Assembly: GCA_024697645.1 (NCBI GenBank)
Contig: JAILFH010000089.1
Coordinates: forward strand, 25,320-89,319
Origin: Prevotella sp.
Lineage (GTDB): Bacteria > Bacteroidota > Bacteroidia > Bacteroidales > Bacteroidaceae
Direction of reading: 5' to 3'
Length of the DNA: 64,000 nucleotides
Both the position numbers and the translations under genes were made by a program. Below, piece after piece: positions 36,712-46,189 of this stretch. Position 1 is the first letter of the stretch, and the number at the start of each line of letters is the position of its first letter. The notes under the pieces are model-generated. The model saw nothing but the letters and a program-made list of their open reading frames with translations, was not told the origin of the DNA and ran no database searches.

Positions 36712-36907
36712 GAAACAAATACAATTGAATTTTATTGGGTCGTAATTGCCGATTGTAATGGTCGATAAGGCTTGAAGAAAGCCTGTGGACAGGACCTTCT
36801 GGGGTAGTGTGGAACGCGGTTGGCAGTCAGTTCCTTGCGAGGAAGTCAGGATTCATCATGTTGTAGGGATACCAAGAGCAGAGAAAACTCTCAACAAAAA
36901 CAATCAT
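36712..36907 (+). promoter_or_regulatory. Long structured 5' leader of pyrG
   Basis: Unlike the AT-rich upstream DNA, the leader is GC-richer and has several local hairpins: AGGCTT-GAAGA-AAGCCT, CCTGT-GG-ACAGG and TTCCT-TGCG-AGGAA. This is unusual, as most Bacteroidales leaders here are 25-60 nt. The ORF track reads through it as a GTG-started extension of PyrG, but that peptide is not like CTP synthase. Confidence 0.5.
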
Positions 36908-38488
36908 ATGCAAAGTAGTAAATTTATCTTCGTAACAGGCGGTGTCGTTTCTTCATTGGGAAAGGGCATTATTTCAGCCGCTATAGGCAAACTGTTACAA
37001 GCACGAGGCTTCAAAATCACGATACAGAAGTTTGATCCGTATATCAATATCGACCCGGGTACGCTGAATCCCTATGAACACGGTGAATGCTACGTGACTG
37101 CCGACGGAATGGAAACCGATTTGGATCTTGGCCATTACGAGCGGTTCACAGGCATTGAGACCACACGTTCGAACTCGATGACCACTGGCCGAATCTACAA
37201 GGCAGTCATCGACAAAGAGCGCCGAGGGGATTATTTGGGCAAGACAATTCAGGTGGTACCTCATATCACAGATGAGATCAAGCGTCGCATACAGTATCTT
37301 TCGAAAGACGGCTACGACTTCATCATCACCGAGATTGGCGGTACGATTGGCGACATTGAGAGTGCTCCATTCCTGGAAGCCATTCGTCAGTTGAAATGGG
37401 AACTGGGCAGAGACGCCGTGAGCATTCATCTCACTTACGTTCCCTATCTGAAGGCCGCAGGTGAACTAAAGACAAAGCCTACACAGCATAGCGTGAAGGA
37501 ATTGCAGTCGGTAGGTATTCAGCCCGACATCTTGATTTTGCGTACGGAACTGCATCTCGACGATCAGTTGCGGAAGAAGGTAGCAGGATTCTGCAATGTC
37601 GACCTTGAATGCGTCATCCAAAGCGAAGACCTTCCGAGCATCTATGAGGTGCCGGTGAATATGCAGAAGCAAGGACTCGACGCAGCAATCCTTCGGAAGA
37701 TGGGAATCCCCGTTGGCGAGACACCCGATCTTGGACCTTGGAATCATTTCCTTGAACTTTGCCGTTGTGCGACTAAGGAGGTTCGTATTGGTCTCGTTGG
37801 CAAATACGACCTTCAGGATGCCTATAAGAGCATCAATGAGAGTCTGAGTCATGCAGCCACCTATCATATGAGAAAGGTGAAGATTACGTTCATCAATTCG
37901 GAACATCTGGATATGGACTTGGTGAAAGCGCAGGACGGTCTTGTCATCTGTCCGGGCTTTGGTCAGCGCGGTATCGAGGGGAAGATTCAGGCTGCAAAAT
38001 ACGCTCGCGAAAACGATATTCCCTGTTTCGGCATTTGTCTGGGAATGCAGATGATGGTCATAGAGTTTGCCCGCGATGTGTTGGGACTGGAGATGGCCAA
38101 CAGCCGCGAGTTTTCCAATGAGGGCGACTTCGTCATCGACCTGATGGAAGAACAGAAGAACATTTCCCAGATGGGAGGAACGATGCGACTTGGAGCCTAT
38201 GAGTGCGAACTGATGGAGAACTCCAAGGCGGAAAGGATTTATGGAGAGACGCTTGTTCGTGAGCGTCATCGTCATCGTTATGAGTTCAACAATGCGTATT
38301 TCGATGATTTTGAAAGTCACGGTATGAAATGTTCTGGGCGAAATCCTGCCGCCGATCTGGTTGAGATTGTGGAGATTCCCACACTTCGCTGGTATATCGG
38401 CACGCAGTTCCATCCTGAATATCAGAGCACCGTGCTTCATCCGCATCCGCTGTTTATGGATTTTATCAAAGCAACTATTAAGAAATGA
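36908..38488 (+). CDS. pyrG: CTP synthase
   Basis: Converts UTP to CTP using glutamine. From the ATG at 36908 the protein is 526 residues and starts MQSSKFIFVTGGVVSSLGKG, the exact family beginning; the 41 additional residues in the track are leader. The synthetase domain (VSSLGKGI, DPYINIDPGTLNPYEHGE, EIGGTIGDIES) is followed by a class I glutamine amidotransferase with CFGICLGMQ (catalytic Cys) and QFHPE (His/Glu). Its last 4 bases overlap carA, so the genes are translationally coupled. Confidence 0.97.
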   Translation: MQSSKFIFVTGGVVSSLGKGIISAAIGKLLQARGFKITIQKFDPYINIDPGTLNPYEHGECYVTADGMETDLDLGHYERFTGIETTRSNSMTTGRIYKAVIDKERRGDYLGKTIQVVPHITDEIKRRIQYLSKDGYDFIITEIGGTIGDIESAPFLEAIRQLKWELGRDAVSIHLTYVPYLKAAGELKTKPTQHSVKELQSVGIQPDILILRTELHLDDQLRKKVAGFCNVDLECVIQSEDLPSIYEVPVNMQKQGLDAAILRKMGIPVGETPDLGPWNHFLELCRCATKEVRIGLVGKYDLQDAYKSINESLSHAATYHMRKVKITFINSEHLDMDLVKAQDGLVICPGFGQRGIEGKIQAAKYARENDIPCFGICLGMQMMVIEFARDVLGLEMANSREFSNEGDFVIDLMEEQKNISQMGGTMRLGAYECELMENSKAERIYGETLVRERHRHRYEFNNAYFDDFESHGMKCSGRNPAADLVEIVEIPTLRWYIGTQFHPEYQSTVLHPHPLFMDFIKATIKK

Positions 38489-39546
38489 AGAAAGCAATAT
38501 TGACATTAAGCGATGGTACGACATTTCATTGCCAGTCGTTCGGTTTTGAAGGACCGACGACTGGCGAAGTTGTGTTTTGTACTGCCATGACGGGCTATCC
38601 TGAAAGCCTTACCGACCCGAGTTATGCAGGCCAGTTATTGGTGATGACTTACCCGCTTGCAGGAAACTACGGCGTGCCTCCCCGTGAGTATTGGGAGAGT
38701 GAGCGCATTCATGCCTCTGCCCTCATTGTTGCCGACTATAGTGAGGAATATGCCCACTGGAATGCGGTAGAAAGTTTGGGCGACTGGTTGAAGCGCGAGC
38801 AAGTTGCAGGAATTACGGGTGTTGATACTCGTGCCCTAACCAAACTGCTTCGTGAGCGAGGCGTGATGATGGGACGAATTGAGATAGAAGGCTCTGAAAA
38901 CGCTTCACCGAAGGCAGAAACAGAAGGCGACTACGGAAGCATTAATTGGGTGGAGCGCGTTTCGTGTAAGGACATCATTCGCTACAATGAGGGTGCGGGG
39001 AAGAAAGTGGTGCTCGTGGATTGCGGCGTGAAGGCCAATATCATCCGAAGCCTCGTGAAGCGCAATCTCGAAGTGATACGTGTCCCTTGGAATTTCGACT
39101 ATACCACAATGGATTTCGACGGGCTGTTCCTTGCCAATGGACCTGGCGACCCCGACAAATGTGTAGAGGCTGTAGAAATCCTGAAGCGTCAGATGGCTCA
39201 GTCGAAGAAACCCATCTGCGGCATCTGTATGGGCAATCAACTTCTGGCGAAGGCAGCAGGTGCAACCATCTACAAGTTGAAATACGGTCATCGCAGCCAT
39301 AATCAGCCGGTACGACTGGTGGGAACTAACCGCTGTTTCATCACGCCCCAGAATCATGGTTATGCCGTTGACGCATCCACACTGGGAAACGACTGGGAGG
39401 AGTTGTTTGTCAACATGAACGACGGTTCGAACGAAGGCATTCGTCATCGCACAAACGCCTGGTTCTCAGCCCAGTTCCACCCCGAGGCCTGCAGTGGTCC
39501 TACGGATACAGAGTTTATGTTTGACCGATTTATGGAAGCATTATGA
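38485..39546 (+). CDS. carA: Carbamoyl-phosphate synthase small subunit
   Basis: 353 residues. Supplies ammonia from glutamine to CarB. N-terminal CPSase domain (TTGEVVFCTAMTGYPESLTDPSY) and C-terminal amidotransferase with GICMGNQ (Cys kept; the common His of GHQ is Asn) and AQFHPEACSGP. It overlaps both neighbours by 4 bp (ATGA type), forming pyrG-carA-carB. Carbamoyl phosphate feeds pyrimidine and arginine synthesis. Confidence 0.96.
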   Translation: MKKAILTLSDGTTFHCQSFGFEGPTTGEVVFCTAMTGYPESLTDPSYAGQLLVMTYPLAGNYGVPPREYWESERIHASALIVADYSEEYAHWNAVESLGDWLKREQVAGITGVDTRALTKLLRERGVMMGRIEIEGSENASPKAETEGDYGSINWVERVSCKDIIRYNEGAGKKVVLVDCGVKANIIRSLVKRNLEVIRVPWNFDYTTMDFDGLFLANGPGDPDKCVEAVEILKRQMAQSKKPICGICMGNQLLAKAAGATIYKLKYGHRSHNQPVRLVGTNRCFITPQNHGYAVDASTLGNDWEELFVNMNDGSNEGIRHRTNAWFSAQFHPEACSGPTDTEFMFDRFMEAL

Positions 39547-42500
39547 AAGACGAGACGATAAAGAAAGTATTGTTGTTAGGCTCGGGCGCACTGAAGATAG
39601 GCGAGGCCGGCGAGTTCGACTATAGTGGTTCGCAAGCGCTGAAGGCATTACGCGAAGAAGGAATCAAGACCATGCTTATCAATCCGAACATTGCCACCGT
39701 GCAGACTTCGGAGGGAGTTGCCGACGAAATCTATTTCCTGCCCGTTCAGCCCTATTTCGTTGAGAGAGTGATAGAGAAAGAGCGTCCCGACGGCATTCTG
39801 CTAGCATTTGGCGGTCAGACCGCATTGAACTGTGGTGTGGAGTTGTATAAGAGCGGCGTGCTGGAAAAATATGACGTGAAGGTGTTGGGTACACCCGTTC
39901 AGGCGATTATCGACACCGAAGACCGCGAACTGTTCGTGGAGCGACTCAACGAAATCAATGTGAAAACCATCAATAGCGAAGCCTGCTCGACGGTGGCTGA
40001 AGCCCGCAAGGCTGCTCAGGAGGTTGGCTATCCGGTGATTCTGCGTGCCGCCTATGCCCTTGGCGGACTCGGCTCTGGTTTCTGCGATAATGAGGAGCAA
40101 CTGAACACACTTGCCGAGAAAGCCTTTGCCTTCTCGCCGCAGGTGCTTGTCGAGAAGTCGCTGAAGGGATGGAAGGAAATCGAATACGAAGTGGTGCGCG
40201 ACTGCTACGACAACTGCATCACCGTATGCAACATGGAGAATTTCGACCCGCTGGGAATCCATACCGGCGAGAGCATTGTGGTAGCGCCGAGTCAGACACT
40301 CAGCAATGCCGACTATCATAAGTTGCGCGCACTGGCCATTAAGATTATCCGACATATCGGAATTGTCGGTGAGTGCAATGTGCAGTATGCCTATGACCCA
40401 CTTTCGGAAGACTATCGCGTGATTGAGGTGAATGCCCGACTCTCGCGTTCTTCGGCGCTGGCCAGTAAGGCTACGGGCTATCCGCTTGCCTTCGTGGCCG
40501 CTAAACTCGGATTAGGCTATGGTCTCTTCGAGTTGAAGAATTCTGTGACGAAGACCACTTCGGCTTTCTTCGAACCGGCACTCGACTATGTCGTCTGCAA
40601 GATTCCCCGCTGGGATTTGTCGAAGTTTCATGGCGTCGACCACGAACTTGGCTCGTCGATGAAGAGCGTAGGCGAGGTGATGGCTATCGGTCGCACCTTC
40701 GAGGAGGCGCTGCAAAAGGGTTTGCGTATGATTGGTCAGGGTATGCACGGATTCGTCGAGAACAAGGAACTTCGTATCAATGACATCGACGCAGCCTTGC
40801 GTGAACCCACCGACAAGCGAATTTTCGTAGTATCGAAGGCAATGCATCTGCCCGAATACAGCATCGACCGCATCTACGAACTGACGAAGATTGACAAGTG
40901 GTTCCTGCATAAGTTGAAGCACATCATCGACATCGACGAAAAACTGAAGACCGCCAGCATCGACACTATCAGCAGGGAGTTGCTCTGCGAGGCGAAGGTC
41001 TATGGATTCTCCGATTTCCAGATTGCCCGCGCCATCGGACTCGAAGGTCAGGAGGAGAACATGCATAAGGCAATGGTACGGGTGCGTCAGCTGCGTCAGC
41101 AGTTCGGCATACGGCCAGTAGTGAAGCAGATTGACACGCTTGCTGCCGAATATCCCGCCCAGACCAACTACCTCTACCTGACCTATCAGGGCGAAGCCCA
41201 CGACATCGACTACGAGCAGGATGGACGTTCGGTAGTGGTTCTCGGTTCGGGTGCCTATCGCATCGGAAGCAGCGTGGAGTTCGACTGGTGTGGCGTTCAG
41301 GCGCTTCAGACCATTCGCAAGGAAGGCTGGCGTTCGGTCATGATTAATTATAATCCCGAGACAGTCAGCACCGACTACGACTTGTGCGACCGACTCTACT
41401 TCGACGAACTTACTTTCGAGCGCGTGATGGATATTATTGAACTCGAGACGCCTCATGGAGTAGTAGTCTCGACGGGCGGTCAGATTCCCAATAATCTCGC
41501 AATGTATCTTGACGAGCAGCACGTGAATATTCTCGGAACGCAGGCCATTGATATCGATGGTGCCGAAGACCGCGCGAAATTCTCGCAGATGCTCAACGAA
41601 CTTGGCGTGAATCAGCCCGAATGGTCGGCTCTGACAAGTCTTGAGGAAATCGACGCGTTTGTTCAGCGAGTTGGCTTCCCCGTGTTGGTTCGTCCCTCCT
41701 ACGTGCTGAGTGGCGCTGCGATGAATGTCTGTTCGAACGAAGACGAACTTCGCCGATTCCTGCAATTGGCTGCGAATGTTTCGGAGGATCATCCCGTTGT
41801 GGTGTCGAAATTTATTGAGAACGCCAAGGAAATTGAAATGGATGCTGTGGCACGCGATGGTGAAATCCTCGCCTATGCCATCAGTGAGCACATCGAATTT
41901 GCGGGCGTTCATTCAGGCGATGCTACGATTCAGTTCCCGCCGCAGAAACTCTATGTGGAGACTGTTCGACGCATCAAGCGCATCAGTCGTCAGATTGCGA
42001 AGGCGCTGCATATCAATGGTCCCTTCAATATCCAGTATATGGCGCGCGACAACGATATTCTCGTCATCGAGTGCAATCTGCGTGCTTCTCGCTCGTTCCC
42101 CTTTGTCTCGAAAGTGCTGAAACTCAATCTCATTGATCTGGCTACACGAGTGATGCTCGGACTTCCTGTGGAAAGACCCGAGAAGAACCTCTTCGACCTC
42201 GACTATGTGGGCATAAAGGCCAGTCAGTTCTCCTTCAATCGTTTGCAGAATGCCGACCCTGTGCTGGGAGTAGATATGGCTTCGACGGGCGAGGTGGGCT
42301 GCATTGGAGATAACACCGATACGGCGCTCTTGGCAGCAATGCTTTCCGTAGGTCATCGCATTCCGAAGAAGACAGTGTTGCTGTCGACGGGTACGGCCAA
42401 GCAGAAGGCTTCGATGCTCGACGCTGCCCGGCAACTGGCTGCAAACGGCTATGAACTCTATGCTACGGGCGGAACATCGCGCTATCTGGCCGAGAATGGG

Positions 42501-42773
42501 ATTCCGAATACACTCGTCTATTGGCCATCAGAGGCTGAACGCCAGCCTCAGGCGCTGACTTTGCTTCATGAGCACAAGATTGACTTGGTGGTGAACATTC
42601 CGAAGGAACTGACCACTCACGAGTTGACCAACGGCTACAAGATTCGCCGCGCCGCCATCGACATGAACATTCCGCTGATTACAAACTCACGTCTGGCTTC
42701 GGCCTTCATTGATGCGTTCACGACTGTGCCGCTTGAGGAAATCAGCATCAAGAGTTGGAGGGAATATCAATAA
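39543..42773 (+). CDS. carB: Carbamoyl-phosphate synthase large subunit
   Basis: 1076 residues, full length. Two homologous synthetase halves begin with LLLGSGALKIGEAGEFDYSG and VVLGSGAYRIGSSVEFDWCG, each followed by an ATP-grasp domain (YPVILRAAYALGGLGSG; FPVLVRPSYVLSGAAM). The C-terminal MGS-like domain (about 935-1076, YELYATGGTSRYLAENGI) is the usual allosteric site. Overlaps carA by 4 bp. Confidence 0.97.
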   Translation: MKDETIKKVLLLGSGALKIGEAGEFDYSGSQALKALREEGIKTMLINPNIATVQTSEGVADEIYFLPVQPYFVERVIEKERPDGILLAFGGQTALNCGVELYKSGVLEKYDVKVLGTPVQAIIDTEDRELFVERLNEINVKTINSEACSTVAEARKAAQEVGYPVILRAAYALGGLGSGFCDNEEQLNTLAEKAFAFSPQVLVEKSLKGWKEIEYEVVRDCYDNCITVCNMENFDPLGIHTGESIVVAPSQTLSNADYHKLRALAIKIIRHIGIVGECNVQYAYDPLSEDYRVIEVNARLSRSSALASKATGYPLAFVAAKLGLGYGLFELKNSVTKTTSAFFEPALDYVVCKIPRWDLSKFHGVDHELGSSMKSVGEVMAIGRTFEEALQKGLRMIGQGMHGFVENKELRINDIDAALREPTDKRIFVVSKAMHLPEYSIDRIYELTKIDKWFLHKLKHIIDIDEKLKTASIDTISRELLCEAKVYGFSDFQIARAIGLEGQEENMHKAMVRVRQLRQQFGIRPVVKQIDTLAAEYPAQTNYLYLTYQGEAHDIDYEQDGRSVVVLGSGAYRIGSSVEFDWCGVQALQTIRKEGWRSVMINYNPETVSTDYDLCDRLYFDELTFERVMDIIELETPHGVVVSTGGQIPNNLAMYLDEQHVNILGTQAIDIDGAEDRAKFSQMLNELGVNQPEWSALTSLEEIDAFVQRVGFPVLVRPSYVLSGAAMNVCSNEDELRRFLQLAANVSEDHPVVVSKFIENAKEIEMDAVARDGEILAYAISEHIEFAGVHSGDATIQFPPQKLYVETVRRIKRISRQIAKALHINGPFNIQYMARDNDILVIECNLRASRSFPFVSKVLKLNLIDLATRVMLGLPVERPEKNLFDLDYVGIKASQFSFNRLQNADPVLGVDMASTGEVGCIGDNTDTALLAAMLSVGHRIPKKTVLLSTGTAKQKASMLDAARQLAANGYELYATGGTSRYLAENGIPNTLVYWPSEAERQPQALTLLHEHKIDLVVNIPKELTTHELTNGYKIRRAAIDMNIPLITNSRLASAFIDAFTTVPLEEISIKSWREYQ

Positions 42774-42825
42774 AAGGTTGTAATTTTCCGAAATTGAATT
42801 CAATAACGTAAATTTAATTGAAACT

Positions 42826-44670
42826 ATGTGTGGAATTGTAGGATATATTGGAAAACGGGAGAGTTATCCCATCTTGATAAAAGGACTGAAGCGTTTGGAA
42901 TATCGCGGCTATGACAGTGCCGGCGTTGCACTTCAGAACAGCAATGGCGAACTGAACGTCTATAAGACCAAGGGAAAGGTGAGCAATCTGGAGGAATTCT
43001 GCAGCGACAAGAACGTGAGCGGAACCGTAGGTATTGCCCATACCCGTTGGGCTACGCACGGTGAACCTTCTTCGCGAAATGCCCATCCGCACTATTCTGA
43101 GTCGAGGAATCTCGCCATTATCCATAATGGAATCATTGAGAACTATGCCGACCTGAAGAAGAAACTGCAGGAGAAGGGCGTCGTTTTCCGTTCAGATACT
43201 GATACAGAAGTACTTGTGCAGTTTGTGGAATATGTACAGAAAAGGAAGAATCTCGATTTGCTCACGGCCGTTCAGTTGGTCCTTCACGAGGTGATTGGCG
43301 CCTATGCCATTGCTTTGCTCGATAAGCGCAATCCCGATATGATTATTGCAGCGCGCAAGCAGAGTCCACTGGTGGTGGGAGTTGGCAAGGATGAGTTCTT
43401 CCTTGGGTCCGATGCAAGCCCGATTATCGAATACACCGATCAGGTGGTTTACCTCGAGGATGGAAACATTGCGATTATGGAGCGGGGAAAGGAACTGCGC
43501 GTGGTCAACATTCACAACGTAAGTCTTTCGCCTGAGGTGAAGACAGTCGATATCAGTCTTGGCCAGATTGAGAAAGGCGGCTATCCCCACTTCATGCTGA
43601 AGGAGATTTTCGAGCAGCCGGAATGCATCACCAACTGTATGCGAGGACGTGTGAACGTTGAGGCTAACAACGTGACACTCAGCGCGGTAATCGATTTTAA
43701 GAAAGAATTACTTGAAGCAAAGCGCATCATCATTGTGGCTTGTGGAACATCGTGGCATGCAGGACTTATTGGCAAACAACTCATAGAGAATTTCTGCCGA
43801 ATTCCTGTGGAAGTTGAGTATGCGTCGGAGTTCCGCTATCGCAATCCAGTAGTCGGGAAAGATGACGTAGTGATTGCCATTTCGCAGAGTGGAGAGACTG
43901 CTGATACACTTGCAGCCGTTGAACTTGCTAAGCAGAACGGTGCGTTCATCTATGGAATCTGCAATGCTATTGGCTCGAGCATTCCACGCGCCACTCATAC
44001 GGGTTCCTACATCCACGTAGGACCCGAAATTGGTGTTGCCTCTACGAAGGCTTTCACGGGTCAGGTAACGGTTTTGGCGATGTTGGCGCTCGCCTTGGGT
44101 AAGGAAAAGGGAACCATTGCTGAGGCTGACTATCTGAACATTGTGCAGGAACTCGCCTCGATTCCTGAGAAGATGAAAGAAGTGCTGAAACTCAACGAGC
44201 GAATTGCTGACCTGAGCCAAATCTTCACTTATGCCCGCAACTTCCTCTATCTGGGTCGAGGCTTCAGTTATCCAGTAGCGCTCGAAGGAGCACTGAAGTT
44301 GAAGGAAATCAGTTATATCCACGCTGAAGGCTATCCTGCTGCTGAGATGAAACACGGACCGATTGCGCTGATTGACTCTGATATGCCTGTTGTGGTGATT
44401 GCTACGCATAACAATATGTACGAGAAAGTGCTCTCAAACATTCAGGAGGTGAAGGCGCGCAAAGGTCGTGTGATTGCGTTGGTGACAAAGGGCGACGACA
44501 CGATTAGCCGTATTGCCGATGAAGTGATAGAACTTCCCGACACACTCGAATGCCTTGAGCCGCTCATAGCAACGATACCTCTTCAGTTGATGGCTTATCA
44601 CGTGGCTGTCTGCAAAGGTAAGAACGTCGATCAGCCCCGCAATCTCGCCAAATCGGTGACTGTAGAGTAG
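42826..44670 (+). CDS. glmS: Glutamine-fructose-6-phosphate aminotransferase
   Basis: 614 residues. Makes glucosamine-6-phosphate for peptidoglycan and LPS. Class II amidotransferase with the N-terminal Cys (MCGIVGYIGKRESYP), then HTRWATHG and two SIS domains (ACGTSWHAGLIGK, ISQSGETADTLAA, LGRGFSYPVALEGALKLKE), ending NLAKSVTVE as usual. It follows carB after 52 bp, so all four genes of the cluster use glutamine as amide donor. Confidence 0.97.
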   Translation: MCGIVGYIGKRESYPILIKGLKRLEYRGYDSAGVALQNSNGELNVYKTKGKVSNLEEFCSDKNVSGTVGIAHTRWATHGEPSSRNAHPHYSESRNLAIIHNGIIENYADLKKKLQEKGVVFRSDTDTEVLVQFVEYVQKRKNLDLLTAVQLVLHEVIGAYAIALLDKRNPDMIIAARKQSPLVVGVGKDEFFLGSDASPIIEYTDQVVYLEDGNIAIMERGKELRVVNIHNVSLSPEVKTVDISLGQIEKGGYPHFMLKEIFEQPECITNCMRGRVNVEANNVTLSAVIDFKKELLEAKRIIIVACGTSWHAGLIGKQLIENFCRIPVEVEYASEFRYRNPVVGKDDVVIAISQSGETADTLAAVELAKQNGAFIYGICNAIGSSIPRATHTGSYIHVGPEIGVASTKAFTGQVTVLAMLALALGKEKGTIAEADYLNIVQELASIPEKMKEVLKLNERIADLSQIFTYARNFLYLGRGFSYPVALEGALKLKEISYIHAEGYPAAEMKHGPIALIDSDMPVVVIATHNNMYEKVLSNIQEVKARKGRVIALVTKGDDTISRIADEVIELPDTLECLEPLIATIPLQLMAYHVAVCKGKNVDQPRNLAKSVTVE

Positions 44671-44688
44671 GGGAGAGAAGAATTTCTA

Positions 44689-44745
44689 AAGCAATGCTCC
44701 TGACAATAGAGAGTTATCCTCTTGACTGTAGGGAGCATTGCTTTT
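44689..44745 (+). terminator. Terminator after glmS
   Basis: AAGCAATGCTCC pairs perfectly with GGAGCATTGCTT (12 bp), followed by TTTGAC. The loop is formed by the first units of the 22-bp repeat array. Confidence 0.7.
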
Positions 44746-44830
44746 GACTATAGAGAGATGTCCTTTTGACCATAGAGAGATGGTCTTTATATAGGTATAG
44801 AGATGGTCTTTATATAGGTATAAAGGTATG
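44697..44830 (+). repeat. Six 22-23 bp tandem repeats after glmS
   Basis: Units begin at 44697, 44719, 44741, 44763, 44785 and 44808. Units 1-4 share CTyyTGACnrTAGrGAG; units 5-6 share CTTTATATAGGTATA. The unit length stays 22-23 bp while the sequence drifts. The remaining 44831-44980 shows no gene. Confidence 0.85.
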
Positions 44831-44980
44831 CTCTGTAAGGTCAAAAGGATACCTTTATATAAAATAGAGGTAAACGCCGAATAAAATAGGTGGAAACTTT
44901 GTATATTATTGTGGAGATCTTCACATAGACCTAAGGCAAACTTGGTATAATTGATGGGTTTTCTTCAAAGCGAGGAAACA

Positions 44981-45023
44981 AGAAAAAGGCTCCCAACATT
45001 CAGCAGGAATGATGGAAGCCTTT
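44981..45023 (-). terminator. Terminator of the ilv operon
   Basis: On the minus strand AAAGGCTTCCATCATTC pairs with GAATGTTGGGAGCCTTT (a few mismatches), followed by TTC. It lies 34 bp after ilvC. Confidence 0.75.
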
Positions 45024-45057
45024 ATAGATTCTTTTGAAATGTTCTTTCGGAATCGGA

Positions 45058-46104
45058 TTATTCGTTGTTCTCAGGACGGAGAGTACGAACGACAGCACCA
45101 GTCTGCCACATTTCGAGGTTGCGCATTGCGGTGAGTTCCTTGGTCAGTCCTTCGCGATAGTCAGCCTTAGAGTTCGAATCGATAGAGCGCTGAGCCTCAT
45201 TGCCGCAACGAACCTCCTCGTAGAGGGTCTTCATCACAGGCTTGATGGCCTCGCGGAAACGGGGAGCCCAGTCAAGAGCACCACGCTGAGCAGTTGTAGA
45301 GCAGTTAGCATACATCCAGTCCATTCCCTTCTGTGCGAAGAGCGGGCCAAGGCTCTGTGTCAGTTCCTCAACGGTCTCGTTGAATGCTTCCGAAGGAGAG
45401 TGTCCATTCTCGCGGAGCACTTCATACTGAGCCTCCAGAAGTCCCTCGATGGCACCCATCAGTGAGCCGCGCTCACCAGTGAGGTCGCTGATAGCCTCAC
45501 GCTCGAAGGTGGTCTTGAACAGATAGCCGGCACCGATACCGATACCAAAGGCCAAAGTCTTCTCCTCAGCCTTGCCGCTTGCGTCCTGATGAACGGCATA
45601 AGAGCAGTTCAGACCGCGACCTTCCTTGAACATAGTGCGGAGTGAAGTACCAGAACCCTTCGGGGCAACAAGTACTACGTCGATATCCTTTGGAGGATTC
45701 ACACCCGTGCGGTCGCTCCAGCAAATGGCGAAACCATGACTGTAGTAGAGAGTCTTACCAGGTGTCAGATGGGGCAGAATCTTAGGCCATGCAGCAATCT
45801 GACCTGCATCGCTCAGCAGCATGCAGACAATAGTACCGCGTTTTGCAGCCTCCTCGATAGAGAACAGAGTCTCACCGGGAACCCATCCATCAGCAATAGC
45901 CTTGTCGAAAGTCTTACCCTCGCGCTGTCCAACAATTACGTTGAAACCGTTATCGCGCAAGTTGCAAGCCTGACCAGGACCCTGAATACCGTAGCCAATC
46001 ACTGCGATAGTTTCGTTCTTCAGCACTTCGCGTGCCTTTTCCAAAGAAAATTCCTTACTGGTGACAACCTGTTCGATGACACCGCCAAAATTCATTTCTG
46101 CCAT
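45058..46104 (-). CDS. ilvC: Ketol-acid reductoisomerase
   Basis: 348 residues. Catalyses the isomerisation and reduction step after acetolactate synthase. N-terminal Rossmann domain with VIGYGIQGPGQA and the loop GQREGKTFDKAIADGWVPG, then CMLLSDAGQIAAWP and GSGTSLRT. The C-terminal knotted helical domain carries SDLTGERGSLMGAIEGLLEAQYE. The text resembles the fungal mitochondrial-type enzyme more than E. coli IlvC. Last gene of ilvD-ilvB-ilvN-ilvC, 85 bp after ilvN. Confidence 0.95.
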   Translation of the reverse strand: MAEMNFGGVIEQVVTSKEFSLEKAREVLKNETIAVIGYGIQGPGQACNLRDNGFNVIVGQREGKTFDKAIADGWVPGETLFSIEEAAKRGTIVCMLLSDAGQIAAWPKILPHLTPGKTLYYSHGFAICWSDRTGVNPPKDIDVVLVAPKGSGTSLRTMFKEGRGLNCSYAVHQDASGKAEEKTLAFGIGIGAGYLFKTTFEREAISDLTGERGSLMGAIEGLLEAQYEVLRENGHSPSEAFNETVEELTQSLGPLFAQKGMDWMYANCSTTAQRGALDWAPRFREAIKPVMKTLYEEVRCGNEAQRSIDSNSKADYREGLTKELTAMRNLEMWQTGAVVRTLRPENNE

Positions 46105-46189
46105 AATGTTTGATTTTTGAATTGATATTATTTAATTGATTTATTAATTTCTGATTGCGTTATTTTGCAACTGATTGATTCTTAAACGT

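Noticed and set aside
36830-36870. RNase P-like GAGGAAGTC in the pyrG leader
   Set aside because: Only one short match; the region is too short and the other conserved RNase P blocks are absent.
36785-36907. N-terminal extension of PyrG
   Set aside because: GTG-started and unlike any CTP synthase; the family start is at 36908 and the region looks like an RNA leader.
37466-38524. Minus-strand ORF of 352 aa over pyrG
   Set aside because: Antisense shadow of a clear CTP synthase gene.
40512-41912. Long minus-strand ORF (466 aa) inside carB
   Set aside because: Shadow of carB on the opposite strand; no family features.
44697-44830. CRISPR array
   Set aside because: Repeats are adjacent without spacers and drift in sequence; no cas genes.
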